Shown here: in pieces, positions 57,037-64,000 of the stretch
Layout: each line of letters opens with the position of its first letter
How positions within the stretch are numbered: position 1 is the stretch's first letter
Origin: Planctomycetota bacterium
GTDB taxonomy: Bacteria; Planctomycetota; UBA8742; UBA2392
Assembly (NCBI GenBank): GCA_027493625.1
Contig: JAOSKM010000002.1
Location: forward strand, 124,001 to 188,000
Direction of reading: 5' to 3'
Length of the DNA stretch: 64,000 nucleotides
Notes under the pieces: generated by a model
Told to the model about the DNA's origin: nothing
The model's database searches: none
Seen by the model: the letters and a program-made list of their open reading frames with translations, nothing else
Position numbers and translations under genes: made by a program

Positions 57037-60000
57037 TTAGGCAATACGTGACATACTTGCTGGGTCAAAAAGATAGCTGGGGGACTTTGCGAGCGCATCG
57101 AGTAGTTCTTGGTTGATTATTTCCAATGCCCTGGGCTCGATAGCGCCTGGACGGATACGCTGACAGTGGTCAGCTACTCGCCTCCGTAGCGCCTCAACAG
57201 TGTCACCTACGGCCGGCGAATATACGTCGGTAACAAACATTTCTAACAGGATCCAAAACACCATTGCGGCCGAAGCGCCGTGCGGGGCGCTGAAGAAGAG
57301 GTCCTTGATGTGCTTACGCATGAGCTCGGTTAGCGGGTTGTTCGGCATGTAGTACCGAGCACCCCGGAGCTCAACCGCAAAGATGTTGTCGCCTCCCATG
57401 GATGTGACGCCACTCATTGGAACCCACCACGTATTCGCTCGCGAACTCCTTTGCTGAAGCTCCTGAGAGATAGATTGCCCATAGGAGGTCCACTCATGGG
57501 GGATTTGGTACCACCGTGCAAACTCTTCCATACCCACCCATGTGACATCGACGCGGTTGAATTGTTGGTGGACCTCAAGTCGCGAAATCTCCATGTGTTG
57601 GAACAGCATGGCCTCAAGCTCACCGCCCTGACCGCTTGAAACAAAAAGTGGCCCCTCTGGCAATTTTGGCTGGGACTTATCCAGCGTGTGCAGCAGTTCT
57701 CGCACTCCTGTCTTCGACTTCGAAAGTGCCAACAAGTCTTCGGCAGCGCGGACCAGAGGGGACAGGACAAGAGCAACTGGAAGCGATTCCAGAAAATCCA
57801 AGCCGGACTTCAACAAGCGGCCCTCATTGTCATCCACAATGACAAACGGAAGTCCGAGTAGCGCTTCATATAGGGATGCAACGCATACTCGATTCCGATC
57901 CTGCTCTTTTTTTAGCATCTCGATTAGGGGTCGAGCCAAATAGACGCATTCCGCTATTGCCTTTCGAAATGTCGCGCCGTGATTCTCGATCATTCCAAGT
58001 GCTTCTCGGCTCACGTGCGCAACCAATTCAGCGATGGCGGATTCAACGACCGCCGCACCCTCACCCTCGTACTCCAGCGCATTGCGCGCAACGTTGGTCT
58101 TTGGAGCGTTTCTGCCGAAGAGGTTTACAATGGCAAAGATGTTGCCGGCTTGTAGTCCTACAAACCCGGGTTCGACAAAGATGCCCTCCACGCAAGTTCC
58201 CAAGCTCTGCTTGAGATCCTTTCCACGCTGCCCCCCAATAGTGGGCCAATAGAACGTCCACTCGTTGTAGTAATTCCACCATTTGCACGCGTAAGCAATA
58301 TCATAGTTGTCGCCTTGCACGGAAAACACGCGTACCTCGTATGGTTCCGGGGGTGCGGCCTCCGACGAGTGCCGCAGCGCGGTTACACCGAATTCAGCAA
58401 GCATCGCAACGAGCAACTCTGCTGCACTCTTTGAGCCAATATCGCACGCACCCCTATGATCGATGTAGCGCACGTTGCATGGCGGGAAGTAGATAGCAGT
58501 TCTAAGCGTCTCACGCGGGTCTAGGGGCTTGGCGTCTGCCCTCAAGTGCAGCTTTACTTCCGTACCGTGGCTGCCGATCTGCTGACATACTGGGTCAATG
58601 GCTTTGTCTAACTCCTTGATCAGATACCGGCTATGAACGTCTCTGAACAAAAGACGAAGCCCCTTTTCGCCGTCTGGCGAAACGGTCGTTATCTCCACCT
58701 CGTCCGCGATCATGAATGTCGACAGAATGCCTATTCCAAAACGGGAGATGGGCGAAAACTGCGGAAACTGCTCGCGCAACTCCTTGTCCTGGTAGCGGGA
58801 ACGGCCTACATTCAGAAGGTAGTCGCGCACAACATCGAGAGTCATGCCTGTTCCGCTGTCCCTGACCGACAGTATCTTGTTGGAGTTGTCCCACAAGACT
58901 TCGATACTCCCGCCACCCGGCATGGGTTCCGCGAGGTGCTGTAGCCGGACTGCATCAATAGCGTTCTGCAAGACCTCTCTAATCGCAACAGCGCTATCGT
59001 TGTATAGAGTGTGGCCCGTAAGAAGGGACAGTATGCGATCTTGATCCAGCGTGAACCTTGAATCGTGGCGGAGGTAACCGACAATTTCAACTCTAGAGTC
59101 ATCCACGTTCTGCCATGCGAACTCGAGTCGTGCCCCTTCCCGCCGTTTTGCAAGTTCGGACCACTTGTAAGTTTGCTGGAGCTGCTTGCGGACATAGTCC
59201 AAATACTGAGTAAACGAGAAAAACACTTCAGGCTCTGAGAACCTTGCGGTGACGCCAATTGTCGTGCGCGGCAGGTGTTCGTCAACTTCATTCAGCGCAT
59301 TTCGCCCAGGAAGAGAAGAAATAGATATCACGCCCTGTTGCTTCTTCCACTCTTGGATGCTGAAGGGGTGGTTCGGCGCAATGAGTCGGTATGCAACACT
59401 TGGGGTCCGGTCTCTTGTGGCATGGAGCAGGTCCGCGGTACGCAACATTAGTGCGGCATAGTGAACGTTTGCTCTCTCGGCGGCAGTTCTGCCGTATGCG
59501 AACTCCACCGGATACTTGGCGAACGCGTCCAAGTCATCTAGGTGGTGACTCTCACAGACAACGCCGAGGTGCTCGCGAAACTTCGGATCAAGCGATCCAA
59601 GCACCTCATTGATAACTGCGACTACATCCGTTGCATCCCCCAGGCGGATATCGTTCTGACCAGTCACCCACTTCCGGATGCGAATTGCGTGCTGCGTGCG
59701 TACGTACTCTTCATAAGCTTGCCGATCAAAGTCGGAGTGTCTGACCAGCTGTGCCTTCCCGCTTGCCGAGTACTGGTGTATCAACTCCTCTCGAAGGTGA
59801 ACAAAGTCAGACGAGTTCCGCGCGTCATACTCCTTTCGCGTCACGACCATTCCTAGATCGTGAAAATACAGCGCCAGAGTAAGTAAAAGCGCATCTGCAG
59901 GCGTCATCTTAGCCCGTTCCGATTCAGGCAGAAGCTCCTCGGCAAGCGCTATGATGGCATCGATGTGCTTAATGCTATGGTCCGTGAATTGCCAAAATAT

Positions 60001-60132
60001 CCCCTCTTTGCCGATTTGGCTAAGCGCAGTTTCAACGAACGACTTGACCTTGATGAGCGAGAACCCGGTAAAGCACTCAAGTTGCTCTGCATCCCGCGCA
60101 AGCCGTTCGAGCCAGCTATTCGCAGCAACCAT
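57037..60132 (-). CDS. Large HD-domain plus HSP90-like ATPase protein
   Basis: A 1031-residue protein of two parts. N-terminal HD-type domain (about residues 45-240): DHSIKH, YFHDLGM, ESHHLDD and LRTADLLH supply the His/Asp metal ligands. Then a GHKL/HSP90-type ATPase (about 380-500): N-box REVLQNAIDAVR, G1 DSGTGM, G2 SRFGIGILSTFMIAD. The long C-terminal region is unassigned. Codon use has lower G+C than neighbours. ATG 60132 follows AAGGA; ATG 60150 is less likely. It stands alone beside an IS110 element and a TPR remnant, which suggests recent acquisition, perhaps in defence. Confidence 0.8.
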   Translation of the reverse strand: MVAANSWLERLARDAEQLECFTGFSLIKVKSFVETALSQIGKEGIFWQFTDHSIKHIDAIIALAEELLPESERAKMTPADALLLTLALYFHDLGMVVTRKEYDARNSSDFVHLREELIHQYSASGKAQLVRHSDFDRQAYEEYVRTQHAIRIRKWVTGQNDIRLGDATDVVAVINEVLGSLDPKFREHLGVVCESHHLDDLDAFAKYPVEFAYGRTAAERANVHYAALMLRTADLLHATRDRTPSVAYRLIAPNHPFSIQEWKKQQGVISISSLPGRNALNEVDEHLPRTTIGVTARFSEPEVFFSFTQYLDYVRKQLQQTYKWSELAKRREGARLEFAWQNVDDSRVEIVGYLRHDSRFTLDQDRILSLLTGHTLYNDSAVAIREVLQNAIDAVRLQHLAEPMPGGGSIEVLWDNSNKILSVRDSGTGMTLDVVRDYLLNVGRSRYQDKELREQFPQFSPISRFGIGILSTFMIADEVEITTVSPDGEKGLRLLFRDVHSRYLIKELDKAIDPVCQQIGSHGTEVKLHLRADAKPLDPRETLRTAIYFPPCNVRYIDHRGACDIGSKSAAELLVAMLAEFGVTALRHSSEAAPPEPYEVRVFSVQGDNYDIAYACKWWNYYNEWTFYWPTIGGQRGKDLKQSLGTCVEGIFVEPGFVGLQAGNIFAIVNLFGRNAPKTNVARNALEYEGEGAAVVESAIAELVAHVSREALGMIENHGATFRKAIAECVYLARPLIEMLKKEQDRNRVCVASLYEALLGLPFVIVDDNEGRLLKSGLDFLESLPVALVLSPLVRAAEDLLALSKSKTGVRELLHTLDKSQPKLPEGPLFVSSGQGGELEAMLFQHMEISRLEVHQQFNRVDVTWVGMEEFARWYQIPHEWTSYGQSISQELQQRSSRANTWWVPMSGVTSMGGDNIFAVELRGARYYMPNNPLTELMRKHIKDLFFSAPHGASAAMVFWILLEMFVTDVYSPAVGDTVEALRRRVADHCQRIRPGAIEPRALEIINQELLDALAKSPSYLFDPASMSRIA

Positions 60133-60171
60133 CGATATTCCTTGTGCCATGCAGAAAATGAGAAACCGAAA

Positions 60172-60201
60172 AGTATAACATGGCCCGGTTCAATTGTGCA
60201 A
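60172..60201 (-). promoter_or_regulatory. Candidate promoter of the HD-HSP90 gene
   Basis: On the minus strand, TTGCAC (60201-60196) and TATACT (60177-60172) are 18 bp apart, close to a sigma-70 consensus, about 40 bp upstream of ATG 60132. Confidence 0.4.
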
Positions 60202-60308
60202 TGGCACCGAAGGGCAGGGTGAGTATCCACTACACTCGGGATAACATCTTATCCGCCCAGCTCTTGGGACTGCCGTATTGGGGTGACCCCCTGCAGGGTC
60301 CCGGCAGC

Positions 60309-60386
60309 TTACCACCCAACCAACGCTTCGACCGCCGCGATCACGTGGTCCTTCCGCGGCAACACGCCGTTCTCGAGCGGCTCACG
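60309..60386 (-). pseudogene. 3' remnant of a second E1 beta gene
   Basis: Reads REPLENGVLPRKDHVIAAVE then ALVGW and stop, matching the C-terminus of the intact E1 beta just upstream (AKPLENGVLPQKDQVIDAVE then GLVKW). Only about 25 codons remain. It lies directly downstream of the intact copy's stop, so it looks like a partial duplication or the end of a lost paralogue. Confidence 0.75.
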
Positions 60387-60461
60387 CCTTCGCCAAGTCG
60401 ACTCCGCCAAAGCTACGTCGCCCAAGGGCTACGGCGCGCAGGTAGCGTAGGGTAGGAGCGG

Positions 60462-61445
60462 CTACCATTTTACCAATCCCTCAACCGCGTCGATGACCTG
60501 GTCCTTTTGGGGCAGCACCCCGTTTTCGAGGGGCTTGGCGTAGGGGCAGAAGCTGTCTTTGGCCGCTACGCGCCTTACCGGTGCGTCGAGGCTTTCGAAG
60601 GCTTCTTCCATGATCCTTGCGCTGATCTCGGCGCCGAAGCCCATGGTTATGGTGTCCTCGTGGACTACCAGGGCTCGGTTGGTCTTCTGGATGCTCTTGA
60701 ACACCAGCTGCTGGTCCCACGGCAGAATCGTGCGCAGGTCGATCACCTCTACGCTGATCCCCTTGTCCTCCAGGCTGCGCGCGGCGTCTTCACTGATCAT
60801 TACCGTGTTACCCCAGGTAACCAGCGTCACGTCTGAGCCCTCGCGCACGATGCGGCCTTTGCCAAAGGGCAGCACGTAATCCTTGTCCGGCTCCGGGCTC
60901 TTGCAGCGCTCCTGCCGGTACAGGTTCTTGCACTCCATGAACAGCACCGGGTCATGCCCCCGAATCGCAGCCTTCAGCAGGCCCTTGGCGTCGGCCGCGT
61001 TGCTGGGCATGGCGATGCGCAGGCCGGGGCGGGTGGCGAAGATGCCGTCGATGCACTGGCTGTGGTACATCGCCCCCTGGATGTAGCCGCCCACGGGCAC
61101 GCGGATCACCATGGGCGAGGCCCAGTTGCCGCCCGACCTGAAACGGGTCGTCGCGACCTCGTTGATCACCTGCATCATGGCCGGGAAGATGTAGTCGCCG
61201 AACTGGATCTCGCAGACCGCCTTGCGGCCTTCCTGGTAGCTATAGCCCAGGCTGGTGCCGATGATGGTGGCCTCGGCCAGCGGGCTGTTGAACACGCGGT
61301 CGGCGCCGAACTTGGTGCTGAGCCCCTTGGTGGCGCCGAACACACCGCCCTTGCCGTCCTGCACGTCCTGGCCCCAGCACACGAGGTGCGGGTCGCGCTC
61401 GAACTCCTCGTGCAGGGCGTGGTTGATGGCCTCGATCAGGGGATT
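60462..61445 (-). CDS. 2-oxo-acid dehydrogenase E1 component, beta subunit (set B), start lost
   Basis: An E1 beta of about 327 residues: NPLIEAINHALHEEFERDPH, CWGQDVQDGKGGVFGATKGL, EATIIGTSLGYSYQEGRKAVC and GGYIQGAMYHSQCIDGIFA. Diverged from set A and closer to two-gene branched-chain types. Directly before NPLIEA there is no ATG, GTG or TTG in frame; the codons come from a GCCCGACAGG-type repeat (61451-61475). A CTG at 61439 is the only alternative close by. It overlaps the 3' end of E1 alpha by ten bases. Confidence 0.85.
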   Translation of the reverse strand, partial: NPLIEAINHALHEEFERDPHLVCWGQDVQDGKGGVFGATKGLSTKFGADRVFNSPLAEATIIGTSLGYSYQEGRKAVCEIQFGDYIFPAMMQVINEVATTRFRSGGNWASPMVIRVPVGGYIQGAMYHSQCIDGIFATRPGLRIAMPSNAADAKGLLKAAIRGHDPVLFMECKNLYRQERCKSPEPDKDYVLPFGKGRIVREGSDVTLVTWGNTVMISEDAARSLEDKGISVEVIDLRTILPWDQQLVFKSIQKTNRALVVHEDTITMGFGAEISARIMEEAFESLDAPVRRVAAKDSFCPYAKPLENGVLPQKDQVIDAVEGLVKW

Positions 61446-62503
61446 CTGTCGCCCGACAGGATTGTCGGGCCCACCTCTTCCCCACTCCCATCCAGCAGCG
61501 GGTTTTCGCCCTCGTAGAAGACGTGTTTGGCCGCGTCCTTGGGGTCCGGGTGCGGCTTGGCGTCGGCGCGGTCGGCCGCTTCGTCGATCTCGTTCTTGAC
61601 CTGGGCCTCCAGCGCGGTGATTTCGTCCTCCTCGGCGAGGCCGTTGTCGATGATCCACTCGCGCAGCTTCTTGTTGGGGTCCTTGGCGGATTCCTCGGCG
61701 ATCTGGGCGTCGGTCATGTACAGCTTGCGGTTGTCGCTGCTGGAATGGCCCCACAGGCGCACGACCTTGCTGATGACGATTGCCGGCCCTTTGCCCTTGC
61801 GGCACCAGTCGTGGGCTTTCTTGAAGGCCTCATAGCTCTTGAGCAGGTCAAGGCCGTCGCAGGGGAAGATGCCGAGGTTGGCGTAGCCCTTGACCCACTG
61901 GTCGATGGGCTGGGCGCGCTCCTGGCTGGCGGGCGTGGAAATGCCGTAGCCGTTGTCCTCGACGTGGAACAGCACGGGGGACTTGTGGATGGTGGCCCAG
62001 TTCAGCGCCTCGTGGAACTCGCCCTGGGCGATGCCGGCGTCGCCGCCGCTCACGTAGGTGACTTCGTCGGTGCCGTCGTGCTTGCTGCCCCAGGCGCGGC
62101 CGGCGGCCTGCAGCCACTGGGTGCCGACGCAGCTACTCTTGCTGATGATGCGCAGGCCCTTGTGCCCGAAGTGGCTGGGCATCTGGCGGCTGTTGGATGC
62201 TGGGTCGCCTTCGCGGGCCATGAAGCCGGTGAAGATTTCCTCGGTGGTGACGCCGAGGCCGAGCACGAAGGTGAGGTCGCGGTAGTGGCAGAGGGACCAG
62301 TCATGGTTGGGGCGCATGACCATGCTTGCGGCGGCCAGCGCGGCCTCGTGGCCGGGGCCGGAAATCTGGAAGGTTCCGCCCTTGGACTGGCGCAGGATGA
62401 TGGCGCATTTGTCCTCGGTCATGCGCGAGGTGATCATGAGCTTGTAGGCGTTCAGGATCTGCTCGTTGGAGAGGCCTTTGGTGTCTACGGCGGCTTTCGG
62501 CAT
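61436..62503 (-). CDS. 2-oxo-acid dehydrogenase E1 component, alpha subunit (set B)
   Basis: A 355-residue E1 alpha subunit. ThDP motif GDAGIAQGEFHEALNWA with EDNGYGIST, plus SGPGHEAALAAASMVMRPNHDW and LWGHSSSDNRKLY, typical of branched-chain-type or fused E1 proteins. It pairs with E1 beta directly downstream. The last 13 or so codons (after NPLLDG) come from the repeat at 61451-61475, so the normal C-terminus is replaced. It starts at 62503 (MPKAAVDTKGL). No E2 for this set is present here. Confidence 0.92.
   Translation of the reverse strand: MPKAAVDTKGLSNEQILNAYKLMITSRMTEDKCAIILRQSKGGTFQISGPGHEAALAAASMVMRPNHDWSLCHYRDLTFVLGLGVTTEEIFTGFMAREGDPASNSRQMPSHFGHKGLRIISKSSCVGTQWLQAAGRAWGSKHDGTDEVTYVSGGDAGIAQGEFHEALNWATIHKSPVLFHVEDNGYGISTPASQERAQPIDQWVKGYANLGIFPCDGLDLLKSYEAFKKAHDWCRKGKGPAIVISKVVRLWGHSSSDNRKLYMTDAQIAEESAKDPNKKLREWIIDNGLAEEDEITALEAQVKNEIDEAADRADAKPHPDPKDAAKHVFYEGENPLLDGSGEEVGPTILSGDRIP
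61451..61475. repeat. GCCCGACA hairpin repeat (copy 3) at the E1 alpha/E1 beta junction
   Basis: Identical to 27019-27043. It spans the last codons of E1 alpha and the expected start of E1 beta. Confidence 0.85.
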
Positions 62504-62698
62504 GGCTGTTTCCTCTGGGCAACAAACGCGGGCCTTGGGGGCCCGCTGTGCATGAACGGTGTATCGCCCCGATTGTGGCGGCTGGCTGGGGCGGAATCAA
62601 GTTGGCCGCGATGCTACTTTCTGACGCAGGGTCTGTGACCCTTTTGTGCCTGACGCCTCGTCGAATTGCAGGCAAGATGCCCGCATCACGGAGACGTT

Positions 62699-63595
62699 AT
62701 GGACTTCAACGAACTGATCAACGGCGGCTGGGCTCGCCACGAGAAAGATACCGCGGCCCTGGCCGCGGACCTTGAGGCAAACGTGGCCCTGGCCCAGACG
62801 CCGCAGCAGGTGGGCGCTTTCATGCAGCTCGCCAACCATGCCATCGGACAGCACCTGGGCGACTGGCCGCGCGCCGCGGCGCTGGCCGAAAAGCTGATGC
62901 ACGGCCGCGAAGACTCCCACGAGCTGGCGATGCCCTACAGCAGCCTGGCCGTGGCGCAATACATGGCGGGCAGGACGGCCGAGGGGCTGGCCAGCGAGGC
63001 GCACGGGGTGCGGCTCACGAACATGGAGAAGGTCAGCATCGTGGTGCGCACCCGCGCGCTGGTGGCCTCGGCGCTGGTGGCGGCGCGGCGCATTGAAGAG
63101 GGCGCCCGGCTGTTCACCGCGGCGCTGGAGCTCGCGCGCGCCCAGGACGAAAAGCTGGCCTGTGACCAGGCGCTGGCGGTGACCGGCAACAACCTCGCCA
63201 CCGAGTTGCTGAACCAGCCGCAGCGCACGCCGGCCGAAGCCGAGTTGATGCTGCAGGCCGCCGAGGCCAGCCGCGAATTCTGGCTGAAGTGCGGGACGTG
63301 GGAGAATGAGGAGCGCGGCGATTACCTGCTGGCGCTGGTGAACAACAAGCTGGGCAGGCCGGAACAGGCGCTTGAGCACGCGGCCAAGGCGCTGGAGGTG
63401 ATCGCGAAGAACGGCGAAGAGGTGGTGGACGAGGCCTTCATCAACCTGGCGATGGCGGATGCCTTCCGGCTGCTGTCCGATCGCGGCCACTACGACAAGA
63501 GCATGGCCCGCGCCGAAGAGCTGGCGGCCGACTTCAACGACGACGGTCTGCAAAGCTGGTTCAAGGAAGAACGCGCCAAGGTGGAGTGGAAGTAG
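62699..63595 (+). CDS. Helical (TPR-like) repeat protein
   Basis: A 298-residue soluble protein starting MDFNELINGGWARHEKDTAA, followed by repeated helical pairs such as NHAIGQHLGDWPRAAALAEKLM, SSLAVAQYMAGRTAEGLASEAH and LVNNKLGRPEQALEHAAKALE, consistent with TPR repeats. The ATG at 62699 follows GGAGACGTT. There is no signal peptide. A scaffold or regulatory role is likely, but no partner is apparent. Confidence 0.8.
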   Translation: MDFNELINGGWARHEKDTAALAADLEANVALAQTPQQVGAFMQLANHAIGQHLGDWPRAAALAEKLMHGREDSHELAMPYSSLAVAQYMAGRTAEGLASEAHGVRLTNMEKVSIVVRTRALVASALVAARRIEEGARLFTAALELARAQDEKLACDQALAVTGNNLATELLNQPQRTPAEAELMLQAAEASREFWLKCGTWENEERGDYLLALVNNKLGRPEQALEHAAKALEVIAKNGEEVVDEAFINLAMADAFRLLSDRGHYDKSMARAEELAADFNDDGLQSWFKEERAKVEWK

Positions 63596-63676
63596 GGGCG
63601 CGGTAGACCGATTTACCTTCACAACTGGCGGATTTTCCGGAATTGGATTTGACGGCCGGTGTTCCGTGTCGTATTT

Positions 63677-63704
63677 AACCTGTAGGTTACATAACCGAAT
63701 GGTT
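63677..63704. promoter_or_regulatory. Double AACC-N4-GGTT dyad, probable ArsR operator
   Basis: AACCTGTAGGTT (63677-63688) and AACCGAATGGTT (63693-63704) are two copies of the dyad AACC-N4-GGTT, 16 bp apart centre to centre, ending 7 bp before the ArsR start. Tandem dyads at the gene start are typical of self-repression by ArsR/SmtB regulators. Confidence 0.55.
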
Positions 63705-63711
63705 CAATACG

Positions 63712-64000
63712 ATGCTGGAAGAACAGCTTGATTCTGTGTTCGCGGCGCTGGCTGACCCCACCCGGCGCGCGATCCTTTCGCGCCTGGCGCGCGGCGAGAA
63801 GTCGGTCTCGGAACTGGCCGAGCCTTTCGATATGTCGATGCCCGCCATCAGCAAGCACCTCAAGGTGCTGGAGCGCGCCGGCCTGATCGAGCGCGGTCGC
63901 GAGGCCCAGTGGCGCCCCTGCCGGCTCAACGCCAGGCCGTTGAAGAAGGCCGCCGGCTGGATCGAGCACTACCGCAAGTTCTGGGAAGAAAGCTTTGACC
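63712..64000 (+). CDS. ArsR/SmtB-family regulator, partial
   Basis: A winged-helix regulator beginning MLEEQLDSVFAALADPTRRA. The DNA-binding helix reads ELAEPFDMSMPAISKHLKVL and the wing LIERGREAQWRP. The 96 codons present run to the window edge; the C-terminus is cut off. No metal-binding Cys (such as CxC) is seen in this part, so it is more like the type that regulates SRPBCC/AHSA1 proteins. The tandem dyad just upstream supports autoregulation. Confidence 0.9.
   Translation, partial: MLEEQLDSVFAALADPTRRAILSRLARGEKSVSELAEPFDMSMPAISKHLKVLERAGLIERGREAQWRPCRLNARPLKKAAGWIEHYRKFWEESFD

Overview
The window is high-G+C bacterial DNA, densely but loosely packed, with long exported or TPR-rich proteins and many short palindromic repeats between genes. 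Ser/Thr kinases of the PknB type fused to a transmembrane segment and TPR arrays, exported proteins with proline-rich or CTERM-like ends, a gluzincin-TPR protein and a lipid A-type acyltransferase point to a Gram-negative, Planctomycetota-like lineage. That placement is an inference from gene content; no rRNA, tRNA or CRISPR array was found.

Layout. 1-5.3 kb: a partial peptide-type ABC substrate-binding protein, rbfA, a Fur-family regulator, and a Rieske/cytochrome b pair in which cytochrome b carries two C-terminal c-type hemes and lacks the b_H ligands. 5.4-13.6 kb: two tandem membrane Ser/Thr kinase-TPR proteins. 14-22 kb: N-terminal transketolase subunit, argB, a 1-kb repeat field, a 52-aa ORF, a UbiA-like enzyme, a frameshifted ATP-grasp enzyme and two uncharacterised proteins. 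22-36 kb: ferredoxin, lipA, a heme-binding protein, a ParE-type toxin-antitoxin pair, then 2-oxo-acid dehydrogenase genes (E2, E1 beta, E1 alpha, lpd) and lipB interleaved with unrelated genes. E2 has a homopolymer frameshift and lipB is interrupted by a small palindromic insertion. 36-49 kb: aspartate kinase, an FtsB-like protein, a gluzincin-TPR protein, fhs, two exported paralogues, dodecin and a split YeeE/YedE pair. 50-57 kb: a TPR protein, an IS110-type element, VOC protein, methyltransferase, LpxL-like acyltransferase, and a repeat-rich stretch holding a truncated relative of the TPR protein. 57-60 kb: a large HD + HSP90-like ATPase of visibly lower G+C, probably acquired. 60-64 kb: a second E1 alpha/E1 beta set, a helical-repeat protein and a partial ArsR regulator with a dyad operator.

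How the genes work together. LipA and LipB would make the lipoyl groups needed by E2; E1 alpha/beta, E2 and Lpd form a complete 2-oxo-acid dehydrogenase complex, and the second E1 pair suggests a second substrate. The other clear theme is repeats: at least seven palindromic families lie at gene ends, and two have landed inside or exactly at coding boundaries (lipB and the second E1 alpha/E1 beta junction).
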